Shown here: piece after piece, positions 12,005 to 22,809 of the stretch
Layout of the letters: every line of letters starts with the position of its first letter
Position numbering within the stretch: the stretch's first letter is position 1
Source: Hippophae tibetana
Taxonomy: Eukaryota > Streptophyta > Magnoliopsida > Rosales > Elaeagnaceae
Direction: 5' to 3'
Length of the DNA: 64,000 nt
NCBI GenBank assembly: GCA_037013495.1
Contig: CM072811.1
Span: 21,760,159-21,824,158, forward strand
The notes under the pieces: generated by a model
Databases searched by the model: none
What the model was told of the DNA's origin: nothing
What the model saw: the letters and a program-made list of their open reading frames with translations, nothing else
Translations under genes and position numbers: made by a program

Positions 12005-13650
12005 GTTGTCCTTTATTTCATATCGCAATCTCTATTAAAAATTAAAGGGAGTCGAATATCCCTGTTTTATCGATAGGTGTTTTTGATATTCCTTCTTTTT
12101 CAAAGTGAAAATGCTTTGCCACATGAAGAACAACGACTGCATATCAATATTTTTCCCTAGTGTGTTCATGTTCCCTATGATTTTGTTCCTCATATCTTAT
12201 AGCATTTGTTTCTTTTGGAGGGTAAATCAAATCTGGAAAGCAAGTTCACCAACCGAGCAAATCACACAGTAAACTATAATATATTGGGTGGATGAAAGTA
12301 TATATACGTAAATAGTTAATAATAACAATTTATTTCCTTTATCATTTTTTATAATAATTTAGTTAATTATTTTTAAAAAATAACAATACAATATAATAAA
12401 TTATCAATTTTTATTTTATTTATATTATTTCAATTGTTATTAGGATATAAATTTCATAAATTATCTTCAATAATAAAGGATAATAACTATAAAACTGATA
12501 ATAATAAAAAATTAAAATTTAATTAATGGTCCTTCATAAAATATTGTACTTAAACTACTTATTATTACATATTTTTGACTGATCACATTAAAATATATAT
12601 TTTTTAATTTAAAAAATTGGTTAATTAATTTTATCATCCATAAATATCAAAATGAGATAAAATATAGGACATTATGAAAAATTAAAAATATATATTTTTA
12701 AATTATCTGCGAGGGAGAGGGGAACGGGAAATTGAGGCTCTTGTATGGTTTACAATTTAAAAAGTTTTTAAAGAAGGGTAATATCTCATTCGCGGCAATT
12801 TATATGCTTTAGGTGGTGAGAGGAAGTAACACAAAGGATGTTCCTTTCTAGGTTGTGCATTTTTTTAAAAATCCAATGAAGATATCATGCCTGATTCTCT
12901 TTTCAAGACTCTCCCACCAAGGAGAGAATCACAACCGAGAGATTTGTGAGAATAAAATATAACTCAAAGTCATAGAATTTCAAGAAAATGTTCTTAAGAA
13001 ACAAATTATTTTTCAACAATTTACTAATCACACATAAGAAACTATTGTAGGGGAAATATAATATGTTCGTTTTACCACCTTAATTACATCTTTATCTTGA
13101 ATACTAGCGATGCTTATAGATAACTACTTATAATCAAATTATAAATTGCACACAGTTATTCAAGCTATGGATTGCTTAATACAAAAATTGAGCTATGGAT
13201 TGCTTAATACAAAAATTGCTATCTAACATCTACACACGGAGTGAATTCCACGTTTTGTGAGAGAAACTCCTAAACTATTACAAAAATAACAAATGTAATA
13301 AATTTCTCTAACTAATACAACTAAGAGACCTTAGGTGCTTTTGTTTCTTATATATCAACAAATGGGCCATTTCAATGACTTTAATAAATGAAAATAATAA
13401 ATCATCGTAAGATAATTCAAAACAATTGTGTAAATTAGTGATCCACACAAATTGTGTGTAATGAATACGTAAATATTTGTATTACAACAAGTAATATAAT
13501 GATAATAAAAGATCATTCTTATGGTGATTAAGTTATTAGAAACTAATTTTTAAAATTAAGAAATAAAGATCAAATCCATTTGATAAACACATGAGAGGTG
13601 TGTCCTCCAAAAAGTTCACACATCTCACAATATGGTAAAATAGCTTGAGT
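12005..13650. other. No gene seen; small tandem duplication
   Basis: The stretch is AT-rich apart from a slightly richer segment around 12700-12940, and it holds no frame I can recognise. A 28-bp direct duplication starting 'gctatggattgcttaat' lies at 13164-13219. The right end merges into the Athila remnant that follows. Confidence 0.5.
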
Positions 13651-13654
13651 TGTT

Positions 13655-13905
13655 TTATGGTGAGTTTATGTTATTATTCATAGCATCATGTGTTAAAGTT
13701 TTAAGTGAGAGTAGTTCAATAAGTTTGGTTAAGCTAACCGAATAAATGTGTGCATCTAAGAGAGTGTTATGGTATTCATTATCATGTGTGTTCATAGAAT
13801 TAACAAGCACATACTTTAAAGTATCACTAGGGAACATGTCATAAAGAAAATCAATGGTTAGCTCATCAGTGCCATCTATTTGATAGCAACCACTAGCATT
13901 ATTAG
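13655..13905 (-). pseudogene. Athila-like pol fragment downstream of protease
   Basis: A 60-codon minus-strand frame (13655-13837) plus the sequence just above it encodes a stretch with YQIDGTDEL and DFLYDMFPSD. It lies directly downstream of the protease-like frame at 13908-14300, where Athila elements have a poorly conserved linker between protease and reverse transcriptase. No RT motif follows before 13650. Assignment rests on position and frame continuity, not on a diagnostic motif. Confidence 0.35.
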
Positions 13906-13907
13906 CA

Positions 13908-14300
13908 TCAGAAAAATTTAATATATTTTAACACATTAAATATTACTTGTTCTTCTTGCACTCTTTTTGTAAGCTTACCTTTATGTACATCAATGAGTGC
14001 TCTTATGGATGCTAAGAATGGAAAATCAAGTATGATAAGAATCTCATAGTTCTCCTTTATGTCTAGCATAATGAAATATACTGGAAAGAGGAATTTGTCT
14101 ACTTTTATAAGAACATCTTCTACCACTCCCTGGGGTCTTTCAACTGACTTGTCTAACATTTGCAATGTTACTAAAGTGGGTTTGGCATTACCAACCCTTA
14201 ATCTCTTGAAAATTGATAATGGAATGAGGTTAATGTTGGAAACCAAGTCATATAATGCCTTTCCAAAATTGATGTTCCCTATAGTGCAAAGGATGTAATA
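13908..14300 (-). pseudogene. Athila-like retroviral-type aspartic protease, decayed
   Basis: The minus-strand frame reads through INFGKALYDL, SINLIPLSIF-like and VGNAKPTLVTLQMLDKSVER segments, then GVVEDVLIKVDKFLFPVYF, ILDFPFLASIRALIDV and EQVIFNV. This is the order of the Athila/Tat protease domain, which cleaves the Gag-Pol polyprotein. The active-site DLGAS loop is degraded: Asp is kept in YDLV but the Gly-Ala is gone, so it cannot be catalytic. A stop and frame change separate it from the gag part above 14315. The open frame proper is 13908-14246. Confidence 0.75.
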
Positions 14301-14314
14301 ACTACCTAAATCTT

Positions 14315-15080
14315 TTAGTTTTTGTAGTAGTTTTCTATCAAGGATGGAATATAACTTTCAGTCAAGGTTATTGTTTCATAATATCTGATCCTCCTTTTCT
14401 TTGACAATATATCCTTCATGAATTTGGCATAAGATGACATTTTTTCAAGTTCATTTTCACATGGTATGTTTATGTGTAGCTTTTTGAAGATTTCTAAGAA
14501 TTTTGAAAACTGCATGTCTAGCTTTTGCTTTTGCAGTCTTTGAGGAAAAAGAATTGTGGGTTTGTAAATGTTGTTTTTCTTTGGTTGAATTATTTCCTTT
14601 TTAGTGCATTTTTTATCCACTAGTTCATCTTTATCCTTGTTAATTTCCTATTTCTCCTCATCCTTTTTAGCTTCCTATTCCTCCTCTAAAGTTTTTCCAC
14701 TCCTCAAGGCTATGGTTTTATAATACTCCTTACCTTCTCTTCTTGTGTTTATAATTATGTCACTTGAAAGGTTATCTTGAGGCCTTTAACTTATGGCCTG
14801 TGAGAATTTTCCCATTTGGGCTTCTACACTTTAATATTTACTAACTAGCTGAAGTCTTTTATCATCCCTATTAACACATTTATACTATTATCAGTTGATG
14901 GCTTCTTTTCTTGGGCTTGTGATTATTGTGGTTGTTGAAAACCAAGTGGTGGAAATGATTGACGTTTGAATTGATTACCATATTGATTGTTGTTATTACT
15001 TCTAGAGAAATTTGGATGTTGTCTCCATCCTGGGTTAAATCTATTTGAGTATGGATTATTGTTTCGGTTAACATTACCCA
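14315..15080 (-). pseudogene. Athila-like gag C-terminal region, decayed
   Basis: From right to left on the minus strand I read NPYSNRFNPGWRQHPNFS with surrounding Asn-rich sequence (about 15050-14990), then ALRSGKTLEEE (about 14700). PFPQRL-like, KQKLDMQFSKFLEIFKKLHI, SYAKFMKDILSKKRR and ETITLTE follow (14620-14380). This is the gag-to-protease region of Athila elements; Gag forms the particle that packages the element RNA. There are several stops and at least one frameshift. The N-terminal half of gag is missing: at about 15082 the sequence switches to a plus-strand 3' region of another element. Confidence 0.75.
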
Positions 15081-15099
15081 CATAGACTTATGAAACTTG

Positions 15100-15575
15100 C
15101 ATGATGAATACAAAGAGAGCTAAGGTGTTAAAAAGCCTAAATATATCCATTTATATACTCTCACCTAAGCCATACACTACAAGCATGTAAAGCCCTATTG
15201 ATCTTTAGTTAAATGCATATTTAAATTAGTGGAAAAAGGATGTGAAAAATAGACTTATGAAACTTGTTCTAAGACTTAGTTCACTAGTATGCTCACACAA
15301 ATTTATTTCATGAGTGTATTGGATGACATCATATGCAACAAACATACACGAATCAATTCATCAAATACCTTTCATATCCTTGTATTAATGGAAAATTAAT
15401 TGATGAATATGTGAACTTCTTTATCATGAAATTGTAAAGCTTTTGAGGGGTATAGTTTTTACTAAACATGCATGTATTAATAGATATGTATTTATGAATA
15501 TTCTATTCACATATTTTTTTTTAGCTAAATAGACATGGCTTTACTTGAGCACAAGCAAAGAGTTAAGTTTGGGGA
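15100..15575 (+). other. 3' untranslated region with polypurine tract
   Basis: The end of this block reads 'cttgagcacaagcaaagagt' and then 'taagtttgggga' just before an LTR starting TG at 15576. The 'gagcacaagcaaag...aagtttgggg' order is the usual run-in to the 3' LTR in Athila and Tat elements, with the purine tract at about 15565-15575 priming plus-strand DNA synthesis. Orientation is plus, opposite to the gag-protease remnant on its left, so two elements meet here. Confidence 0.65.
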
Positions 15576-16781
15576 TGTAATAACTCTACCAAATTAGAGT
15601 TATTTATCTACTTTTAATCCACTTATTTGCCTTGTTATGTTAAAATATCATGAATAAGCTTGATTTGTGTTTAATGTGGCATTGTCGGGAAAAAGATATC
15701 AAACAGATCAAAAATAGGAAAAACATAAAGGCAAATATAGAATTATAGGGTTTATCGATCAATTAGGAACTGGATCAATTAAATTTTTATAATTGGATCA
15801 ATCGAGGGGTCATTTCTTGATTGATCAAAAATAGGCTGATTAAAATGTGTGAGCATAAAATTAAGTCCCAACAGTCAATCACAACCCTTGGATCAAAGTA
15901 ATACAAATCCTAATCTAATAAGGATCAATTTCAACCTATTTAAAGCACAAAAGAAATGTCATAAACAACACACAATTAAGATTATAAATCCTAGTAGCTA
16001 CCAAGAAAAGAGAAAAAAAAAAAGAAAAAAAGTTCAAGAGGAGATTAAAAGAGACACAAATTTGTAAAAGATTCAAGAGAAGATCAGTGCTATAAATCAA
16101 GACATTAAGTGTATCGCTTCTTCTTCTCCTTTCTTTATTAATCTAGGGGTCCTATGAACCCAATTTTCTACAGTGATGATCTAATATTTTATCCCAATTG
16201 TTGTTACAATTCAATTATATTATTTAATTTGATTTTTATGCTATTAATTTTTTAGCCAACAATTGATTTATAGAAGCAATTAAATAGATTTGGGAGAATT
16301 ATTTAATTATTATTTTTATTAAATAATATACATAGTTTCTATGTAGAGATACACGATTCTTATGTGTGTGATTTATAATTGATGAACTTAGTAAGTAGTA
16401 TGCAATCTAAATGACATGAGAGTGTAATTACGTTAATTAATATATAGTATGTAGTGTACTTGAGAGAGTAATGCATGCTATGTTATTTAATTGATCATAT
16501 AATTGATTAATGATTACATGAGGGGAATTTTATTGATTCATGTGTTAGAAAATTAGGGGGTTAAAGATTCTTAGAGCATTTTCTCATATATTTTCATAGT
16601 TGTTGTCTTGTGATTTACAACAAGTTGTCATTTATTTTTCAATTTTTATAATATTTCATTGTCCAAATAGTATTCATAACAATTATATTGTTACCCGATT
16701 ATAAGTTACATAAATCCCTGTAGGATCGATATCCATACTTAAGTACATTGTATTACTTGACCCATATACTTTCAAATTGCA
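15576..16781 (+). mobile_element. 3' LTR of a plus-strand Athila/Tat-type element
   Basis: It starts TGTAATAACTC immediately after the polypurine tract. It ends in the characteristic U5 run 'ccctgtaggatcgatatcc' (about 16717) followed by 'atactttcaaattgca', so the 3' edge is between 16774 and 16781. The length is about 1.2 kb. The U5 end is similar to that of the solo LTR at 33320-34808. I could not confirm a target duplication because the left half of the element is missing. Confidence 0.65.
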
Positions 16782-16984
16782 TCGTTTTGATCATATATGT
16801 GAAGCACGAAGACTTCACTCTACACTTGTAACTTACACACACGAAACAAAAACCTACCCCGTGAACGTATCATGCAAAAACAAAGTGTAATTAAATAACA
16901 TACTTTTGTGTTATCTCTATATAGGTACACACTGATTGGCATAAACGCAATTAAACATGCACAACTATCCCTAGCTGTATGCAA

Positions 16985-17475
16985 TACTCCCCCTGAATGC
17001 ATGCAAGTCACACAATAATATGTTATGCAATCCTACACTCACAGCCCATGCATGGAGGAGAAAGGACATACGAATATACGATAATCTTGACACTAATAAA
17101 ATAATGCAGATAATATTAAAGAAAACACTATAAGAAGTACTACATGTAGTCATGTAAAAAAGACAAAGGTTAAAACTGAGATAGTAGAGAGATAAAAGCA
17201 TGCAATACAAGAAATATGCAATAATTCACTACAATAGAAAAGCAGGTAAACACATAAGTTGACATATAAAACAAGAGATTGCATAAAATGCATGCAACAT
17301 GCCATACTAATAGTTCTATTAAGCATGATTTAGATGAAGTGATGACAATGAGAAGATAGCATCATATGAACAAGACAACAACAATAACTCAAAAATAGGA
17401 CAAGTAGTAGGAAGTAAAACAAACATAGCACTTCCTTTAATAGTATACATAAGGCTCACACCTCTCCCCCTAAAT
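16985..17475 (-). repeat. Two polypurine-tract-like copies, about 476 bp apart
   Basis: On the minus strand, 'gcatacatttagggggagag' (17461-17480) and 'gcatgcattcagggggagta' (near 16984-17003) are each preceded by a similar 'gcataacatatt..ttgt' stretch. The first is followed by TGTGAGCC, which resembles the LTR start TGTAAGCC of the SIRE-like copies at 57.7 kb. I infer that this is the 3' end, duplicated, of the minus-strand SIRE-like element whose gag is at 19.4-21.6 kb. Confidence 0.45.
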
Positions 17476-17479
17476 GTAT

Positions 17480-19375
17480 GCATGTCATACAATAAATATG
17501 TTATGCATTATACTTGTAAAAAATCCCCTAACACAAAAGCATTTACACACAGTAGATGACAATAATTACAAAAAAAGGGAAGCAAACTAAGCATGTTCAA
17601 TGAATTAGATGGTTCTTAATGAGTAGTCAATACACACGATGTAAATATCCACATATCTATCAATCCATGATGCATTCATGTAAGGGTATAACTAAATTTT
17701 TGATGCCATGTACTGTGTGTGATATGCAAAATCTATTTATTCTATATGACATCAATATATGCTTATACAAACCAAGAAAATTGAAATATAGAATCAATTT
17801 GAACCAAGCTTCATATGCCCACAATTAGTCTATCTATCCACTAAAGCATGTACCAGCTTATAAGAAATCCATAGGTCTTTCAAAGTTTGTAATGATAGGT
17901 TAAGGTATAGGTAGGGGAGAGTAGACATTTAGGTTTGAACACACCTTTGTTTATCCTATCAAGAAGATAAGTTCATAACCATGACACTTATACTTTTAAA
18001 CATGAGTTCTTTTCTTTAATTCTCAAACTTCAACCAATGAAGTTGAGAGAAAATTACAAAAAAAATCAGAATTTTCTTTTCTTTCTTCATTCCTATTGTC
18101 TCTAAAAAAACTATTCTCAATACTTCTTTTCCTTTTTATTTTCTTCAACTTTATATATATATATAGATTGTAGAGCTTCTTAGAGGCATACAAATCATAA
18201 AAGTAGAAGATTTACACAATTTTTTTAAAAATATCCATACAAAATCACAAAGATATGGTATGTGCAGAAGAAAATTTTATTTGAGATATGATACATGCTC
18301 TCATGGAATACACATTTCAAAAAATCCACACTTCAATTCAGGTTAAATTCATGCCAAACATATATCAACATAATTCCATTAAAATTCATTTTACATGCAA
18401 TGGATTAGCAAAGAGAAGAGGAAAGTGTCTCAAATGAGATCAATAGAAATACTCACATAGTCTCTAGTCTAGAGAAAGAAAGAAACTAAATGACTAGTGT
18501 GTAGCATAAGCAAAATCCATAGAAGAAGGAAGAAACAAGGGATGCTACCAAAACAACTAAGTATGTAAAAAAGGCAAAGATTCCAAATAAAAAACACAAA
18601 AATATGCTTAGAAAGAGATAACAACTCAAACAACCAAGGTGTTCAAAAGTATACATGTTTAGACAGAATAATACAAGTATTTCGAGAGTCATAAAGACAT
18701 GTAAATAATCTATATGAGATACAATTACACATGACAAGCTAGAGTAAGCATATAAAGGAATGGCACAAAGGTACAAGCAAGAAACAACACTTCTAAAATC
18801 TCCAAAGAAACACATAAACCACCAAAGAAGGAAGATAAGGCAAAATAAGAACATATAACAATAGGTGACAAATAGAGGATCAATATATTACACACTATGT
18901 ACATGAAAGTGAACCTAGTAAGATGCAATCTATATGACATGGAATATGGGAAATAAGATTGTAGGAAGTATAATCCTAATACTTTGACTCTATATGATTA
19001 GCAAGTGATGTGATGCACATACAAATGGCCATGGATAAAGAAGCAGGTAAGATCCAAGACAAACACATATAAAGGACATGTCAAAGCAACTAGCATGTGA
19101 GAAAACTTGCAAAGGATCATCTAAAAATGTAACACCATAAATATGATAATTAACATATAGTGCATGGTAAGGAAATAGTAAGAAATAGACAACAAGAATT
19201 TTCAAACAGATAAACGTAAACAAAAATAAATATATTCACGTACAAAAAGATGAAAAACATAGGGAGAAATGAAAGTAAGTAACTATATCCCAATAGATTA
19301 CTCGAAAATAGTGATCAGATTGCATCCCTTCATTTTAAGAATTTATTAGGGGAAACAAAGCTTGGAGATAGTTTC
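17480..19375 (-). other. Non-coding 3' part of SIRE-like element (inferred)
   Basis: No protease, integrase, reverse transcriptase or RNase H motif is present in any frame. The minus-strand open frames here translate to low-complexity Leu/Phe/Cys/Tyr strings without homology. The stretch lies between SIRE-like gag and polypurine-tract-like motifs, so it most likely replaces or follows a deleted pol region. Confidence 0.4.
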
Positions 19376-19379
19376 TAAC

Positions 19380-19790
19380 TCATGTGAGCATGATAAGTAT
19401 ATGGAATTTATTGTTTGTTTTGGTTAGAGATTCTACTAAAATCAATTGAGTCATCCATATAAATAGAGTAGAAGGGCTTTTTGAGCCAGAATTATGTGTT
19501 TCTAAATTTTGCCTTAGGTGCATATGTGAATGAAAAGTCAATTTCTCACAATTTGGTTTCAAATGCCTAAGCTCACCACAATGGTGACAAGTGAAAATTA
19601 CAGTAGAAAAAGATAGAAGATCACTACTAGAGTGATAAAGAGTGCTACCCTTAGGTGAAGGGTTCACCTTACTAGGGGAATCTGGCTGAGACCACAAAAT
19701 AGATTTACATCTTGGGTTGGTAGTGGAAGACTTTAACTTTGGCTCTTAATTGAAAGCTTTGACAAAATTAGTAGAACCCACTGTAGAAGT
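19380..19790 (-). pseudogene. SIRE-like copia gag, C-terminal zinc knuckle part
   Basis: The minus-strand frame contains a CX2CX4HX4C knuckle, CHHCGELRHLKPNC (about residues 37-50 of the 105-codon frame), which binds nucleic acid in Gag. It is preceded by a Ser/Pro-rich segment and a diverged VKFFSDKHGIGY-like segment. SIRE-type elements carry such a second knuckle near the end of a long gag, after a coiled coil. The expected protease does not follow; the frame ends at 19380 and no pol sequence is recognisable to its left. Confidence 0.7.
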
Positions 19791-19899
19791 TGAAACCCCA
19801 TCACTATAACCAATTCCATGTTTGTCACTAAAAAACTTGACATTATTAATCATTTCATTCAACATTTTTGAACCTATTGTCATTCTTTCGATAGTATTG

Positions 19900-20255
19900 G
19901 TGGAGTAGGCTAGTTCTGTCTCCCGTATACTGAGCTTTTTGTCAGGGTAGCAACTAAGTCTTCCTTTTCTTTGTGGAAGGATTCAAGATAAGAAGTCAAA
20001 CTATTAACAATCTGGACTTTCTTATGTAGTTGTTCAATCTTAGCATCCTTTTCCATAAAAGAGTCAGTCAAATGATCCTTTGAGATCTCAAGAATAATTA
20101 TCAACCTTTTTAATTGTTCAATTTCATTCTTCAGATTAAGGGTAGTCAAAGGACTGACTAGAGATTGAGTATCTTTACCACAAGTATGAACTATTAATTG
20201 TTCCTTAAGCCTTTTAACTTCCTCATGATTTGCATTAAAAAATTTCACAAATCAT
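19900..20255 (-). pseudogene. SIRE-like copia gag, coiled-coil part
   Basis: A 112-codon minus-strand frame is strongly heptad-like: EEVKRLKEQL, KNEIEQLKRLI, KDAKIEQLHKKVQIV and YLESFHKEKEDLVATL. This matches the long coiled coil between the two zinc knuckles of SIRE/Maximus-type Gag. It is separated by stops and a frameshift from both the upstream knuckle (20.5-20.7 kb) and the downstream part (19.38-19.79 kb), but order and strand are right for one gag. Confidence 0.65.
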
Positions 20256-20495
20256 TATATCTCCATGGAATGACCTCACACTTGCTTGTGAGATCATGTT
20301 GTTGTTCATCAATAGAGGATTTACTTCCCTTTAGAGTTTTCTTCAATGCATTGATCTCACATTCTTTTTCACCAAGGATCTCCATATCCTTTCTCTTATC
20401 CTTTTTTATTTAATATGCTCTAGCAATAGAGCATTATATGAGTAGAGAAATTCATAGTTCTCATCTTCAACTTCATCATCTTTGATAGTCTTGTC

Positions 20496-21640
20496 CTACA
20501 CATCTAAAGTAGTAGTTGGAGGATTAGTAATACTACTAGAAGCAACAAAGACCACAAAATTTGTATCATCCTCATCATCACTACTAGTACTATTTGAAAG
20601 AATAACCTCAATTTTCATTGCACGCTTTTTTGTATGATATGTTTTAAAACACTTGGTAGAAACGAGACCAAGCTTCGAATACTTGAAGCATCTAATCTTG
20701 TTCAAGTGACCTTTATTGTTTTTTTCAAGTTCATTATTTGAATGATCATCTATTTTTTTTAATAGATTTTGAATCTTTAGAATTCAAACTATTTTGTCCA
20801 ATAACCCTAGATAAGGGTTTCTTCATTCTGAAGAATCTTGTGAACCTCTAAGTAAGAAATGTCATATTTAGCTCATCAGGATAAAATTTAAACTCAACAT
20901 AAGTGGTATGTGTGTTAGTACTAGTACCACTTTCCTGAGTAGTCTTGAGTGCCAAGATCTTTCCTTTCATAGTAGCATTTTGATTTTGTTTGGGCCACAA
21001 GTGATGAAGTTTGAAGACTTACATGTCACCAACTATATGATTAAGAGTCAGTTCACCAAGCTTGTACATGGACTTAAGCACATTAACTTTGGTGTGAAAC
21101 CAATAGGGAAGACTAGCGATGATCTTTTCAATTTTCTTTTCTTCACTAATGAGCCTCTCCATGTTATGAAAACAATTAATAATATTTGAGAACCATGTAT
21201 AGAACTTATCAAAGGTATCATCCTCCTACATGATGTACAACTCAAAATCTCTGTTCAATTTCAAAACTCTAAATCTCTTTACAGTTGGTGTCCCTTAATG
21301 AGTTATCTCTAGAATATCCCATGCTTGTTTAGAATAGTATAGCTTTGTATCCTTATGTACTCATTAGGAGACATAGCTCTAATAATAGTATATAGACACT
21401 TATTAGTCCATTTTGATTCCTTACTTTCTTCCTTTCTCCATTCAATCATTGGTTAGGAATCATAGAGTTCTCAGGTAGGGTCTTAGTTAGGTTACTCAAG
21501 CCATTTTTTAAAAGAAACCGATCTCTTTGGGGCCACAAAACTCCTTCATTTTACAATTTTCAATAAGCATAGTTTAGCCCATTAAGAGTGAAGGTCTACC
21601 AACATTATCTCCTTATCTTGAATCTATTAAATAAAGTGTA
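20496..21640 (-). pseudogene. SIRE-like copia gag, N-terminal (UBN2) part and first knuckle
   Basis: Pieced from several frames on the minus strand, I read RPSLLMG and AYWK-like sequence near 21600 and then a KHGIFxITH-like segment. A long run follows with NRDFELYI, DTFDKFYTWFSNIINCF, EKKIEKIIASLPYWFHTKV, KLGELTLNHIVGDM. This is the usual order of the UBN2-type gag domain of plant copia elements. A degenerate knuckle (CFKYSKLGLVSTKC, second Cys and the His lost) and an acidic SDDEDDTNFVVF tail follow at 20705-20496. Many stops interrupt it, so it is not functional. The start is at or near the 5' LTR edge. Confidence 0.75.
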
Positions 21641-21669
21641 TGTGTGTGTGAGAAAGTGAGTTAAAAAGA

Positions 21670-22807
21670 TCAACACCGGAGCAATTGAGCCCAAAAGGGT
21701 GAACCTTGCTTTACTACCGATTGAAAGAGTAAACTACATCGTATATTACCAGGGTAAGAATATATAGAATTCTTAGTGCTCAACTCTAACTCGTACAAAT
21801 AGAAGAGAACACATAATATAGTAGAAGCAAGTAAATAATAAATGTTTTCTAATCAAAGTTTAAGTTTATAGTATGTTGAAATATACACAACTTAAACTTG
21901 GATTGTTCTAACGCAAAATTAGATTATGTATAAAAATCGATATAATGAGAAAAACCTATATGGTAATATACTCGGGTTGCTTAAGCCAATCACTTAGTAG
22001 TAAATAATTCACTAAATAGTAAGCAAGTTACAATACTAATATATAGTAAAATCACTATTACTTCTATCAGCTAGAACATCTATCCAAACTACATACTACT
22101 ACTCTTCACTTATTGATTTCACAATTGTTTGGTTCAACATTCAAACCCGGTTGTCCTCCATAGCCAACACTACCCAATGCAGTGTGATTAGTAACCAATA
22201 ATCAATAATTGGAAGTGTATCAACTCACAACCTCACAAGACACATAGTCCACTACAAATATCAAATTATGTACGAAAGATACACAATAAAACCACATACT
22301 CACATAGATAATGATTTGATGACTAACCACAAAATGATCCACTCTTCAAAATAATTTCAAAAATAGATATAAATCTCCATGTGAATTTTAGTAGACTTTG
22401 ACTTTTAAACGATATGTGAGAGGTAACAAAAAGGAAAGGGTATTTATAGAAGTCAAAATTCCACATGGTGAGGTCCATGGTGAGCTTATTGGTGAGATGC
22501 TAAAAGTCAAATTTTTTCATTCCAAAAATTGTTGAGTACTATCCATAAATGCCCACACTAGAAATGCAAGTGACAACGTGAGCAAGAGAGTGCCTCAACT
22601 TAGCATGCACACTACAAACACTAACCCTATGTGTGTGCAAACATTCTTGCATACAAAGGGTAACTAACTATGTGTGTGTGTGAATTATTAATCCGTAGTA
22701 ACTAACTTTACACAAAGGAAGACATATATACTAAGTAAAAAGAAAGCATACACCATGTTTTGTATACAGAAAGCCAACACACAGATACAAGAACAATGAG
22801 ACCTACA
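21670..22807 (-). mobile_element. 5' LTR of SIRE-like copia element
   Basis: The minus-strand LTR starts TGTAGGTCTC at 22807. It shares 'tgtgttggctt', 'gtagtgtgcatgctaagt', a 'ctataaataccc' TATA box and a 'ggtagtgttggctatggagg'-type U5 segment with the LTRs at 56.1-57.7 kb. The sequence outside 22807 is not a purine tract, so this is the 5' LTR, which agrees with gag lying just downstream. The 3' edge is unclear: I see no clean TGGTATCAGAGC primer site, and the LTR may end anywhere between about 22100 and 21670. Confidence 0.65.
22438..22451 (-). promoter_or_regulatory. LTR TATA box
   Basis: The minus-strand 'ttctataaataccc' lies about 355 bp inside the LTR start. The same 14-mer occurs in the two inverted LTRs at 56486-56499 and 57236-57249, so it marks the transcription start region of this LTR family. 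Confidence 0.7.
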
Positions 22808-22809
22808 AT

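Noticed and set aside
14059..14298. 79-codon plus-strand frame
   Set aside because: It is the reverse complement of the Athila protease coding sequence on the minus strand.
18486..19223. Hydrophobic minus-strand frames rich in Leu, Phe, Cys and Tyr that could suggest membrane proteins
   Set aside because: The composition follows from AT-rich reversed sequence. Frames overlap each other, and no conserved motif or env-like signal was seen.
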